Assembly (NCBI GenBank): GCA_016283605.1
Contig: JAEENF010000188.1
Coordinates: 1 to 21,886, forward strand
DNA length: 21,886 bases
Origin: Prevotella sp.
GTDB lineage: Bacteria; Bacteroidota; Bacteroidia; Bacteroidales; Bacteroidaceae
Direction: 5' to 3'
Shown here: positions 7,545 through 15,284 of the stretch, in pieces
How positions within the stretch are numbered: the first letter of the stretch is position 1
Layout: the number at the start of each line of letters is the position of its first letter
Notes under the pieces: model-generated
The model's database searches: none
What the model was told of the DNA's origin: nothing
The model's input: only the letters and a program-made list of their open reading frames with translations
Made by a program: the position numbers and the translations under genes

Positions 7545-8872
7545 ACCTGAAAATGCGTTTGGCACTGATGAACTTCCTGGAGTTTGCCGTATGGGGTGCC
7601 TATCTGACTTGTATGGGAAATTATCTGGGAGTTGCCGGATTAGGCGACAAGATTTCCTGGTTTTACGCCATCCAAGGCATCGTGAGTATCTTTATGCCTA
7701 CATTGATGGGTATAGTGGCAGATAAGTATATTCAACCGCAGCGTCTGCTTGGCCTGTGCCATCTGGTGGCAGGCGGATTCATGCTCTGCTGTTGGTGGAT
7801 GGGTATGCAGGCCGGTTTCGGACAGGAACTGACGAACAAGTCGGCCTTTATCGCACTCTACACCTTGAGTGTGGCCTTCTTTATGCCAACCATCGCCCTT
7901 GCCAATACGGCAGCATTCAGTATCCTGAAGAAGAACGGCATGGATACGGTGAAGGATTTCCCACCCATCCGAGTGCTGGGTACCGTCGGTTTTATTGCTA
8001 CCATGTGGTTCGTCAACTGCGCTTTCATCGATGACAGCGGTTTCGGATTCACGCTGGCAGAGAACTCCCATAAATTCCAGTATACCTACATGCAGTTCTT
8101 TGTCTCAGGTATCCTGAGCATCGTACTTTTTGCCTATTGCTTCACCTTGCCTGAGTGCAAACTGGAGAAGAAAGAGGGCAAGGTATCACTTGCCGAGAGC
8201 CTCGGCCTGAACGCCTTCAAATTGTTCAAGCGTGGGCAGATGGCACTGTTCTTTATCTTCTCGGCATTATTGGGTATGTGTCTGCAAGTCACCAATGGTT
8301 TTGCAGGTCCCTTCCTGACCAGTTTTAAGGGAGTTCCAGAATTCGCAGATACCTTTGCAGCAAACAATGCCACGCTACTGACCAGTATTTCGCAGATCAG
8401 TGAGGCCTGTTGTATTTTGCTGATTCCTTTCTTCCTGAAGCGTTTCGGCATTAAGATCGTCATGCTGATGTCGCTCTTTGCCTGGGTGTTCCGATTCGGA
8501 TTCTTTGGCATCGGCGATCCTGCTATGCCTGGTGTCATCTTCTTCGTTCTCTCTTGTATCGTTTATGGTGTGGCCTTCGACTTCTTCAATGTCTCAGGCG
8601 GTATCTATGTCGATCAGGAGTGCGAACCCAGTATCAAGGCTTCGGCACAGGGATTGTTTATGATGATGACCAACGGACTTGGTGCTACTATCGGCACGCT
8701 GGCTGCTGGTGAGGTTGTCAATGCATTCTGTTCCTGGCAGGACTTTATGATCAATGGTGAGAAACAGAGTTTTCTCGTTGGTGAATGGCAGACGTGTTGG
8801 TTCGTCTTCGCTGCCTTTGCCCTTGTAGTAGGCATTACCTTCGCGCTTGTCTTCAATCCGGAAAAGAAATAG
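7541..8872 (+). CDS. nupG: Nucleoside:H+ symporter, NupG/XapB family (MFS)
   Basis: Inner-membrane permease of the major facilitator superfamily that imports nucleosides with protons, 443 residues with twelve predicted membrane segments. Family landmarks are conserved with E. coli NupG: the N-terminal MNLKMRLALMNFLEFAVWG, MPTLMGIVADK near 46-56, DFPPIRVLGTVGFIATMW near 139-156, ISQISEACCILLIPFF in the second half, YGVAFDFFNVSGG, and ASAQGLFMMMTNGLG. The ATG at 7541 overlaps the preceding stop codon (ATGA), so it is translationally coupled to the lipoprotein gene. Substrate range cannot be read from sequence. The call to the family is firm. Confidence 0.92.
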   Translation: MNLKMRLALMNFLEFAVWGAYLTCMGNYLGVAGLGDKISWFYAIQGIVSIFMPTLMGIVADKYIQPQRLLGLCHLVAGGFMLCCWWMGMQAGFGQELTNKSAFIALYTLSVAFFMPTIALANTAAFSILKKNGMDTVKDFPPIRVLGTVGFIATMWFVNCAFIDDSGFGFTLAENSHKFQYTYMQFFVSGILSIVLFAYCFTLPECKLEKKEGKVSLAESLGLNAFKLFKRGQMALFFIFSALLGMCLQVTNGFAGPFLTSFKGVPEFADTFAANNATLLTSISQISEACCILLIPFFLKRFGIKIVMLMSLFAWVFRFGFFGIGDPAMPGVIFFVLSCIVYGVAFDFFNVSGGIYVDQECEPSIKASAQGLFMMMTNGLGATIGTLAAGEVVNAFCSWQDFMINGEKQSFLVGEWQTCWFVFAAFALVVGITFALVFNPEKK

Positions 8873-8880
8873 AGCATAAC

Positions 8881-9600
8881 ATGAAAGAAACGAGATTCTT
8901 CTTCGTACCTGACGCTGCTTCGCAGACGGAACTACCGCCTGATGAAGCGATGCATGCCATGCGAGTCCTTCGTCTTAAAGGTGGGGATGAACTCTTTCTG
9001 ATGGATGGTGAGGGTACGTTCTATCGTGCAGAAGTGACGATAGCTGCTACGCATCATTGCTATTATCAGATCAAGGAGGCAATGCCTCAGCAACCTCAGT
9101 GGAAAGGGCATCTTCATCTGGCGATAGCACCTACGAAAATGCTGGAACGCATAGAATGGATGACGGAGAAAGCCACTGAGATTGGCATCGATGAGATATC
9201 CTTCTTTACATGCCAGTTCTCTGAGCGACGTGTGATGAAGACCACACGTCTGGAGAAAATAGCGATCTCTGCAGTCAAGCAGAGTCATAAGGCTTGGAAG
9301 CCTGTACTTCATGAACTGGTTTCATTCAGGAGGTTTTTGGAAACACCTGTCGAGGGACGCAAATATATCGCACACTGCTACGATACCATCCCACGTACCA
9401 ATCTGTTTGACGAATTGAGGAAGCCCTCTGAAAATCCAGATGCAACCGTACTTATAGGTCCAGAAGGTGATTTCTCTATCGAAGAGGTAGAGGCAGCTAT
9501 CGCAGCCGGTTACACGTCTGTAGATTTAGGGCAAAGCCGGATGCGCACTGAGACCGCTGGTCTGGCAGCAGTGATGATGATGCAACTGTCACAACAATAG
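8881..9600 (+). CDS. rsmE: 16S rRNA (uracil-1498-N3)-methyltransferase
   Basis: SPOUT-class methyltransferase that methylates N3 of U1498 in the decoding region of 16S rRNA using S-adenosylmethionine. The protein has 239 residues. The N-terminal PUA-like part (1-70) is followed by the trefoil-knot domain with IGPEGDFS (192-199) and LGQSRMRTETAGLA (216-229), the knot and cofactor-binding motifs. HLHLAIAPTKMLERIEWMTEKATEIG at 77-102 is the usual family segment. An open frame extends upstream into nupG to 8785, but the homologous protein begins at ATG 8881 (MKETRFFFVP), eight bases after the nupG stop, and that start is chosen here. Confidence 0.94.
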   Translation: MKETRFFFVPDAASQTELPPDEAMHAMRVLRLKGGDELFLMDGEGTFYRAEVTIAATHHCYYQIKEAMPQQPQWKGHLHLAIAPTKMLERIEWMTEKATEIGIDEISFFTCQFSERRVMKTTRLEKIAISAVKQSHKAWKPVLHELVSFRRFLETPVEGRKYIAHCYDTIPRTNLFDELRKPSENPDATVLIGPEGDFSIEEVEAAIAAGYTSVDLGQSRMRTETAGLAAVMMMQLSQQ

Positions 9601-9626
9601 ATAAATTTTTAAAAAACTAAAAAGAT

Positions 9627-10964
9627 ATGACTGACGAAGCAATAATGGCTACTATCAAACCTGATGGTGAACATTGGCAGCCTGAGATTGAGACAATGCC
9701 ACGTGAGCAGCTCCAGCAGCTCCAAGTAAAGAAACTTAAGGACACTATTAATGTGTGTCTGAAGTCGCCCTTCTATAAGAAACGTCTTGGGGAACTTGGT
9801 ATTTCCGCTGATTCCATCAATTCTTTGGAAGACCTTCGTAAGATCCCATTTACGACAAAACAGGATCTGCGTGACAACTATCCCTATGGACTCGTTGGTG
9901 GAAATTTGGACGATGCCGTACGTATCCACTCTACCAGTGGTACTACGGGAAATCCTTGTGTGGTCGTCTATTCTGAGCATGATATTTGTTCATGGGCAAA
10001 TATGATTGCCCGTAACCTCTATATGGTGGGTTGCCGCAAGAGTGATGTGTTCCAGAACTCCAGTGGTTACGGTATGTTTACTGGCGGTCTGGGCTTCCAG
10101 TATGGTGCAGAGTGGTTGGGGGCTATGACGGTTCCAGCTGCTGCAGGTAACTCTAAGCGTCAGATCAAGTTTATCAAGGACTTTGGCACAACCTGTCTCC
10201 ACGCTATTCCTTCATACGCTATCCGTCTGGCTGAAGTATTCAAGGAGGAGGGTGTCGATCCTGCATCGACTAAACTCCATACCCTGTGTATTGGTGCAGA
10301 GCCTCATACCGAAGAGCAGCGCCGTCGTATTGAGCGCATGCTGGGTGTGAAGGCCTATAACTCCTTCGGTATGACCGAGATGAATGGTCCTGGTGTGGCT
10401 TTCGAGTGTAAGTATCAGGAGGGCATGCATCTCTGGGAGGATAACTATATCGTGGAGATTGTGGATCCCGACACCCTTGAGCCGGTGCCCGATGGTGAGA
10501 TGGGTGAGATGGTACTCACGACCCTCGATCGTACAATGATGCCTATCCTGCGTTACCGTACACGTGATCTCACGCGAATCCTGCCTGGAGAGTGTAAGTG
10601 CGGACGTACCCATCGTCGTATTGACCGTATCAAGGGTCGTACAGATGATATGTTTATCATCAAGGGCGTCAACGTCTTCCCGATGCAGGTAGAGAAGATC
10701 CTCGTTCAGTATCCTGGCTTAGGATCTAATTATCTGATCACACTAGAGACCATCAACGATAATGACGTGATGACTGTTGAGGTAGAACTTGACGGATTGG
10801 AGACGGACATCTATCCGGAGATGCAGAAGATGACCAAGGATATCCAACGCGCATTGAAGGACGAGATTCTGCTGACACCCGTTGTGAAACTCGTGAAGAA
10901 AGGTTCACTTCCTCAGAGTGAAGGTAAGGCAGTACGCGTGCACGATCTTCGAAACAATAAATAA
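9627..10964 (+). CDS. paaK: Phenylacetate-CoA ligase
   Basis: Adenylate-forming enzyme that joins phenylacetate or related aryl acids to CoA with ATP. The protein has 445 residues, normal for PaaK. The phosphate-binding loop is STSGTTGNP (102-110). YNSFGMTEMNGPG in the middle, YRTRDLTRI, the CKCGRTHRRIDRIKGRTDDM hinge region, and a C-terminal SEGKAVRVHDL with the catalytic lysine all fit. In anaerobic gut bacteria PaaK-like enzymes usually work with indolepyruvate:ferredoxin oxidoreductase (IorAB) in aromatic amino acid metabolism, sometimes in the ATP-forming direction. No iorAB and no phenylacetate catabolic genes are in this window. It follows rsmE by 26 A/T-rich bases and precedes the DUF3256 gene by eight. 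Confidence 0.93.
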   Translation: MTDEAIMATIKPDGEHWQPEIETMPREQLQQLQVKKLKDTINVCLKSPFYKKRLGELGISADSINSLEDLRKIPFTTKQDLRDNYPYGLVGGNLDDAVRIHSTSGTTGNPCVVVYSEHDICSWANMIARNLYMVGCRKSDVFQNSSGYGMFTGGLGFQYGAEWLGAMTVPAAAGNSKRQIKFIKDFGTTCLHAIPSYAIRLAEVFKEEGVDPASTKLHTLCIGAEPHTEEQRRRIERMLGVKAYNSFGMTEMNGPGVAFECKYQEGMHLWEDNYIVEIVDPDTLEPVPDGEMGEMVLTTLDRTMMPILRYRTRDLTRILPGECKCGRTHRRIDRIKGRTDDMFIIKGVNVFPMQVEKILVQYPGLGSNYLITLETINDNDVMTVEVELDGLETDIYPEMQKMTKDIQRALKDEILLTPVVKLVKKGSLPQSEGKAVRVHDLRNNK

Positions 10965-10972
10965 GGATTTCA

Positions 10973-11467
10973 ATGAGGAACATCTTTTTGTCCTTATTGC
11001 TGGCGTTATCTATTTCAGGTATGGCGGAAGATGTCCAAATAAGGGACGTTTTCCGCCAGATGCCAGATTCTATTCTTCCTACGCTTTCTGTCAACAACCG
11101 TCTGGATATGATTGATTTTATGGATTCTCACATGAAAGCGGAAGTCACCAATCTCCTTGAGGGTAAAAGTGAAATGACGGCGTTGGGTGAAGATAGTTTA
11201 ACCATTAGAGTAAGTGATGCTCTTAACATCAGTATTCTTTTGTTGAATACGACAGAAATGATTGACAGCTGTAATCAGGTCGTATGTCTCGTTCAGACAT
11301 ATGGTACAGATTCTCTATGTCTAAACTCCAAAATAGAATTCTATACTATACAGTGGCAGAAACTGAGTCATACGCCTCAGTTATCAGAGACAGACAAACA
11401 CAGAGTTTTATCCTTAGATAAGAAAACAATTCTTAATTATATGGATGCAATTCTAAAAAAAGATTAA
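10973..11467 (+). CDS. Exported DUF3256 protein
   Basis: Secreted or periplasmic protein of unknown function, 164 residues. A signal peptide (MRNIFLSLLLALSISGMA, 1-18) precedes the mature part. The DUF3256 pattern is recognisable in VFRQMPDSILPTL (about 26-38), NRLDMIDFMDSHMKAEVTN with LLEGKSEMTAL, and a C-terminal IEFYTIQWQKL. The family occurs in Bacteroidales and often lies next to paaK or ferredoxin oxidoreductase genes, as here. A good ribosome-binding sequence (AGGA) lies seven bases before ATG 10973. It is the last gene of the ileS operon. No intrinsic terminator follows directly, so the operon transcript may run on to the terminator of the small RNA at 11630-11665. Confidence 0.85.
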   Translation: MRNIFLSLLLALSISGMAEDVQIRDVFRQMPDSILPTLSVNNRLDMIDFMDSHMKAEVTNLLEGKSEMTALGEDSLTIRVSDALNISILLLNTTEMIDSCNQVVCLVQTYGTDSLCLNSKIEFYTIQWQKLSHTPQLSETDKHRVLSLDKKTILNYMDAILKKD

Positions 11468-11493
11468 TTTTCGACTTGATTTGTATCAATTAT

Positions 11494-11524
11494 TTTAAAA
11501 GAGACAAATAAATTCGTATCTTTG
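11494..11524 (+). promoter_or_regulatory. Bacteroidetes-type promoter of a small RNA
   Basis: TTTA (11494-11497), 19 bases, then TATCTTTG (11517-11524): the -7 box is perfect and the -33 box matches three of four positions. It points into a region with no gene, and transcription should begin near 11531. Confidence 0.65.
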
Positions 11525-11666
11525 CCATGTGTTTTTCATGGTATTAGATTATTAAGGTTATTTAGAAGAGGGAATTGGGTATCGTGAGATAGCCAATTTT
11601 CTGAACCAACCAAAATTATGGTTGGATTCGGAAAGGGAGCTTGGGAAAGTTTCCTTTTCTTTTTTG
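11525..11666 (+). ncRNA. Candidate structured small RNA (about 135 nt)
   Basis: The promoter at 11494-11524 and a strong intrinsic terminator (11630-11665) delimit a transcript of roughly 135 bases between two convergent genes. It contains three successive hairpins. The first (11569-11602) has a 10-bp outer stem, a G/G mismatch, then TATC/GATA capped by GTGA, a GNRA tetraloop. The second (about 11601-11631) pairs CCAACC with GGTTGG around an 8-base loop and extends by five pairs past a bulged A. The third is the terminator. No open frame longer than 17 codons with a plausible start is present. I do not recognise an Rfam family. It could be a trans-acting regulator or a 6S-like RNA; nothing in the sequence decides this. 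Confidence 0.6.
11630..11665 (+). terminator. Intrinsic terminator of the small RNA (and perhaps of the ileS operon)
   Basis: Bases 11630-11642 pair continuously with 11647-11659, a 13-bp stem including three G-U pairs, closed by a GGGA tetraloop. Six T residues (11660-11665) follow immediately, the classical layout. Confidence 0.8.
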
Positions 11667-11675
11667 CATAAAAAA

Positions 11676-11709
11676 AGAGAGGGTAGGGGATTGCTCCCTT
11701 ATCCTCTCT
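11676..11709 (-). terminator. Intrinsic terminator of proS
   Basis: AGAGAGG (from 11676) pairs with CCTCTCT (to 11709), with imperfect inner pairing and a TTGC loop. Seven A residues just left of it become a T-run on the minus strand, so it stops leftward transcription from proS. Confidence 0.75.
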
Positions 11710-11731
11710 CTCTTACTTTACGATATAATTA

Positions 11732-13213
11732 TTAGTAGCTACGCGCAATGATCACACGAGCCTTAGAAGGTTTGCCTGTGACCATGTCTACTCCTGGTGT
11801 CTGCTCAACGCCAAAGGGTACACAACGAATGGTAGCTTGAGTCTCTTCCTTGATCTTAGCCTCTGTTTCAGCTGTACCGTCCCAGTGGCAGAGGAAGAAA
11901 CCACCGTCCTTCACACGTTCCTTGAACTCCTCGTAGTTGTCGCATTCGAAGATATGGGCATCACGATAGTCCTTGGCCTTCTTGAAGATATTGGCCTGGA
12001 TGTCATCGAGCAACTGTTCTACGTAGTCAGCAATGCCTTCGATCGAGCGTGTCTCTTTCTCCAGCGTATCACGACGCATCACCTCGATGGTGGCGTTCTC
12101 CAAGTCGCGAGCACCAAGAACCAAGCGAACGGGAACACCCTTCAGCTCGTAGTCGGCGAACTTGAAGCCAGGACGTTTGTTGTCGGCATCGTCGAATTTC
12201 ACGGTTATGCCTTTTGAACGGAGCTGTTCGATAATCGGAGTCACCTCCTTATTGACCTGTTCCATCTGCTCGGGCTTTGTCGCAATAGGAATGATAACCA
12301 CCTGGATAGGTGCCAACTTCGGAGGCAGTACGAGACCGTTATCATCAGAGTGCGTCATGATGAGTGCGCCAATGAGTCGGGTAGAGACACCCCACGATGT
12401 AGCCCAGACGTATTCGGGCTTGTTCTCCTTATTAAGATAGGTGACCTCGAAGGCCTTGGCGAAGTTCTGACCCAGGAAGTGAGAGGTACCGCTCTGCAGC
12501 GCCTTACCATCCTGCATCATAGCCTCGATGGTGTAAGTGTCGAGGGCTCCGGCGAAACGTTCAGTCTCGCTCTTCACACCCTGAACGACAGGCACAGCCA
12601 TCCATTCCTCAGCGAACTTGGCATAGACTTTCAGCATCTTCTGTGCTTCCTCTTCTGCCTCTTCACGAGTGGCATGAGCCGTATGACCTTCCTGCCAGAG
12701 GAACTCACTGGTGCGCAGGAACGGACGTGTACGCATCTCCCAACGCATCACATTACACCACTGATTGCACATCAGGGGCAGATCGCGCCATGAGTGAATC
12801 CAGTTCTTATAGGTGTTCCAGATAATGGTCTCTGAGGTAGGGCGGACGATGAGTTCTTCTTCGAGTTTAGCAGAAGGATCAACCTCCACACCACTTTTGT
12901 CTTCCTTAGCACGAAGACGGTAATGAGTCACCACAGCACACTCTTTGGCGAAGCCTTCGACATGTTCGGCCTCACGGCTGAGGAACGACTTCGGGATGAG
13001 TAGGGGGAAGTAGGCATTCTGAGCGCCTGTCTCCTTAAACATCTTGTCTAATTGTTGCTGCATCTTTTCCCAGATGGCATATCCATATGGTTTAATGACC
13101 ATACATCCACGAACAGCAGACTGTTCGGCGAGGTCAGCCTTGACTACTAAGTCATTAAACCATTGGCTGTAGTTTTCAGCCCTTTTTGTTAATTCTTTTA
13201 ATTCTTTTGCCAT
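11732..13213 (-). CDS. proS: Prolyl-tRNA synthetase, eukaryote-like type (ProS type 3)
   Basis: Class II enzyme that charges tRNA-Pro with proline. The short form without the bacterial editing insertion is seen: class II motif 2 in the MRWEMRTRPFLRTSEFLWQEGHTAHA stretch, motif 3 ending near WATSWGVSTRLIGALIM, then the anticodon-binding domain (PIQVVIIPI onward). The C-terminal zinc-binding-like domain (ECDNYEEFKERV, FFLCHWDGT) ends in the typical Tyr. The frame is open to ATG 13255, but that would add 14 residues (MSNFAAKLEKTKKN) that are unlike the family. A perfect -7 promoter box overlaps those codons, so I start at ATG 13213 (MAKELKEL), giving 493 residues. It is monocistronic, converging on the small RNA and with its own terminator at 11676-11709. 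Confidence 0.93.
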   Translation of the reverse strand: MAKELKELTKRAENYSQWFNDLVVKADLAEQSAVRGCMVIKPYGYAIWEKMQQQLDKMFKETGAQNAYFPLLIPKSFLSREAEHVEGFAKECAVVTHYRLRAKEDKSGVEVDPSAKLEEELIVRPTSETIIWNTYKNWIHSWRDLPLMCNQWCNVMRWEMRTRPFLRTSEFLWQEGHTAHATREEAEEEAQKMLKVYAKFAEEWMAVPVVQGVKSETERFAGALDTYTIEAMMQDGKALQSGTSHFLGQNFAKAFEVTYLNKENKPEYVWATSWGVSTRLIGALIMTHSDDNGLVLPPKLAPIQVVIIPIATKPEQMEQVNKEVTPIIEQLRSKGITVKFDDADNKRPGFKFADYELKGVPVRLVLGARDLENATIEVMRRDTLEKETRSIEGIADYVEQLLDDIQANIFKKAKDYRDAHIFECDNYEEFKERVKDGGFFLCHWDGTAETEAKIKEETQATIRCVPFGVEQTPGVDMVTGKPSKARVIIARSY

Positions 13214-13242
13214 ATTTTTCTTTGTTTTCTCTAATTTAGCCG

Positions 13243-13250
13243 CAAAATTA
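13243..13250 (-). promoter_or_regulatory. -7 box of the proS promoter
   Basis: CAAAATTA on the plus strand reads TAATTTTG on the minus strand, a perfect TAnnTTTG. No clear TTTG is found 19-21 bases upstream. The predicted start of transcription (near 13236) lies inside the extended frame and so supports ATG 13213 as the real start. Confidence 0.5.
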
Positions 13251-13324
13251 CTCATATTTTTTAAATTATACGTGGTTTTTACTAAAAAAAGTTGGGAAAT
13301 GATACAAGATAAGGAGAAAAGAAT

Positions 13325-13332
13325 TAACTTTG
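13325..13332 (+). promoter_or_regulatory. -7 box for the OmpA-like lipoprotein gene
   Basis: TAACTTTG matches TAnnTTTG. The -33 region 19 bases upstream has no recognisable TTTG. The leader would be about 45 bases and ends in an A-rich tract with GAAGAG before the ATG. Confidence 0.5.
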
Positions 13333-13384
13333 CAGCAAATTAACTGTTATTTATCATCGTTTTAACACAAAAAAAAAGAAGAGT

Positions 13385-14086
13385 ATGAAAAGTTTAAAAT
13401 CAATCGCCGTAGCTCTCTGCGCAGCAGTTGTTATGGCAGGATGTACAGTAAGTAACACAGCTAAGGGTACAGCAATTGGTGCTGGTGGTGGTGCTGCATT
13501 AGGCGCTATTATCGGACACATTGCAGGTAACACGGCTGTAGGTGCTGCCATCGGTGGCGCTGTAGGAGCTGGTGCCGGTGCTATCATTGGTCACAAGATG
13601 GATAAGGCCAAGAAGGAAGCAGAGGCTGTTAAGAACGCTCAGGTAGAAGGTGTTAAGGACGCAAATGGTCTTGATGCTGTGAAAGTTACATTTGATTCAG
13701 GTATTCTTTTCACAACCGGTAGTGCAACACTGAGTTCAACAGCAAAGACCTCTCTGACACAGTTTGCTACAGTGCTGAAGAACAATGCCGACTGCGATGT
13801 AGCCGTTCAGGGCTATACCGACAATGAGGGTTGGAAGAACAGCACTCGCGAGCAGAGCCAGCAGAAGAATCTGAACCTTTCTCAGCAGCGTGCTCAGTCA
13901 GTGACCAACTTCCTGCAGTCACTCGGCGTAAGCAGCACACAGATCCGTAGCACAATGGGTTATGGTGAGGACAATCCTGTTGCTGATAACTCTACAGCTG
14001 CCGGACGTGCTCAGAATCGTCGTGTAGAAGTTTACATGTATGCTTCTCAGGCTATGATTAAGGCTGCAGAACAGCAGGCTAACTAA
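13385..14086 (+). CDS. OmpA-family lipoprotein with glycine-zipper domain
   Basis: Envelope lipoprotein of 233 residues, similar in architecture to E. coli YiaD. The signal peptide ends in VMAGC with lipid-modified Cys20. Residues 27-70 are a glycine-zipper segment (repeated GxxxG, as in GAGGGAALGAIIG), which probably inserts in or packs against the membrane. The OmpA C-terminal peptidoglycan-binding domain covers about 100-218, with VTFDSGILF at the start, VQGYTDNEG, the NLSQQRAQSVTNFLQSLGV helix and the GRAQNRRVEVYMY ending that contains the diaminopimelate-binding Asp/Arg pair. It is expected to tether the outer membrane to peptidoglycan. The mtgA gene starts six bases after it, so the two are co-transcribed. 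Confidence 0.92.
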   Translation: MKSLKSIAVALCAAVVMAGCTVSNTAKGTAIGAGGGAALGAIIGHIAGNTAVGAAIGGAVGAGAGAIIGHKMDKAKKEAEAVKNAQVEGVKDANGLDAVKVTFDSGILFTTGSATLSSTAKTSLTQFATVLKNNADCDVAVQGYTDNEGWKNSTREQSQQKNLNLSQQRAQSVTNFLQSLGVSSTQIRSTMGYGEDNPVADNSTAAGRAQNRRVEVYMYASQAMIKAAEQQAN

Positions 14087-14092
14087 TTCTGA

Positions 14093-14785
14093 ATGAAGAA
14101 AATCATTCGACTTCTACGCGCTACCATACGCTGGGTATTAGTAGTATTTTTCAGCTCTACTATTCTTGCGGTGGTAGCGCTTCGTTTTGTGCCGGTTTTC
14201 TTCACACCGTTGATGTTTATCCGTTGTGGACAGCAGATGGCAGAAGGTAAAAAACTTAAACTGGATCACCACTGGGTTTCGATGTCCAAAATCAGTCCGT
14301 CAATGCCTGTTGCCGTTATGGCTAGTGAGGATGCCAATTTTCTGAATCATCACGGCTTTGACTATAAGGCTATCGTGAATGCTGCCGAACGTAATCGTAA
14401 ACATCCTGAGAAACATAAACTGGGCGCATCGACGATTTCCCAACAGACGGCCAAGAATATTTTCCTATGGCCAGGGCGTTCATGGACTCGCAAAGGTCTC
14501 GAGGCATATTTTACGGTGCTCATCGAATTGTTTTGGTCAAAAGAACGTATCATGGAAGTTTATCTGAACTCGATAGAAATGGGCGACGGTATATACGGCG
14601 TCGATGCTGTAGCGGAAGCAAATTTCCAGACTGACGCCAAGAATCTGTCTCGAGCTCAGTGTGCGCTGATTGCTGCCACGCTGCCTAATCCGCGTAAATT
14701 CTCCAGTAAGAATCCGTCTGCATACATGAGAAAACGACAATCTAGAATTCTTCATGAGATGAAGTTCGTGAAACCGATGGAGTAG
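14093..14785 (+). CDS. mtgA: Monofunctional peptidoglycan glycosyltransferase
   Basis: Membrane-anchored GT51 enzyme that polymerises lipid II into glycan strands. The protein has 230 residues. There is one N-terminal membrane helix (about 12-37). The catalytic glutamate is in ASEDANFLNHHGFD (Glu79), and further GT51 motifs are GASTISQQTAKNIFL (111-125), the second active-site region SKERIMEVYLN (149-159) and EMGDGIYGVDAVAEANF. No transpeptidase domain follows, so it is the monofunctional form. It overlaps nothing and sits six bases after the OmpA-like lipoprotein gene, which binds the product of its reaction. Confidence 0.94.
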   Translation: MKKIIRLLRATIRWVLVVFFSSTILAVVALRFVPVFFTPLMFIRCGQQMAEGKKLKLDHHWVSMSKISPSMPVAVMASEDANFLNHHGFDYKAIVNAAERNRKHPEKHKLGASTISQQTAKNIFLWPGRSWTRKGLEAYFTVLIELFWSKERIMEVYLNSIEMGDGIYGVDAVAEANFQTDAKNLSRAQCALIAATLPNPRKFSSKNPSAYMRKRQSRILHEMKFVKPME

Positions 14786-14843
14786 TATTCTGATTTTATT
14801 TATTTATCATAATGCTGATTCTAACATATTTGAGCAACATAAA

Positions 14844-14870
14844 TAATGGAGAGCTTTTCACTCTCCATTA
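14844..14870. terminator. Perfect hairpin between convergent mtgA and the YkvA-like gene
   Basis: TAATGGAGAG (14844-14853) pairs perfectly with CTCTCCATTA (14861-14870) around a 7-base loop. T-runs are short on both sides (TTTATG on the minus strand), yet its place between converging genes suggests a shared terminator. Confidence 0.55.
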
Positions 14871-14876
14871 ATGAAT

Positions 14877-15266
14877 TTATTCTCCTTCGAAAAGATTGCC
14901 TATTTCAGCGATTTCGTCTTCATCAAACCATCGTGACAGTTTTTTCTTAGCTTGCTCAACGATTTCAGGATCGATGCCCGACCAAACTTTCTTCAGCACA
15001 TATAGAAGTACCGCCAGATCGTCTGTAAGTCCTGCAATGGGAATTGCGTCAGGTATGACGTCAATCGGACTAATCATATAACCAAGTGCACCGATAATGA
15101 AGGCTTTATCAGACTTACTCACTTTATCGCTCTGAAGCGTATAATAAAGAATCAGAGCAGCGTAAACTAGTTTTGCGCCAGCACGTTTGGCAATACGGGT
15201 AATTTTCTCAGCAAATTCTTTCTTGGAGAATTTGTTAGAATAACTCATAAAATCAGGTAATTCCAT
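14877..15266 (-). CDS. YkvA/DUF1232 small membrane protein
   Basis: Protein of 129 residues with the DUF1232 (YkvA) signature: a hydrophobic segment KAFIIGALGYMISPIDVIPDAIP followed by GLTDDLAVLLYVLKKV (about 73-112). The family is thought to be membrane-associated; its function is unknown. The N-terminal 30 residues are basic and helical, and the C-terminus is acidic (WFDEDEIAEIGNLFEGE). ATG 15266 is chosen; an internal ATG six codons on (15248) is also possible. It is the last gene of a four-gene minus-strand operon, starting 18 bases after the DUF1460 gene. Confidence 0.85.
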   Translation of the reverse strand: MELPDFMSYSNKFSKKEFAEKITRIAKRAGAKLVYAALILYYTLQSDKVSKSDKAFIIGALGYMISPIDVIPDAIPIAGLTDDLAVLLYVLKKVWSGIDPEIVEQAKKKLSRWFDEDEIAEIGNLFEGE

Positions 15267-15284
15267 TCTATTCGGGTTTAGGGT

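Noticed and set aside
8785..8880. Longer N-terminus for rsmE
   Set aside because: These codons overlap nupG and do not match the family; ATG 8881 gives the normal start.
11618..11671. 17-codon frame (MVGFGKGAWESFLFFFA) within the small RNA
   Set aside because: No ribosome-binding site is visible, and it runs through the terminator stem and T-run.
13354..13587. Minus-strand frame rich in Ala and Pro
   Set aside because: It is the reverse of the glycine-zipper codons of the OmpA-like lipoprotein.
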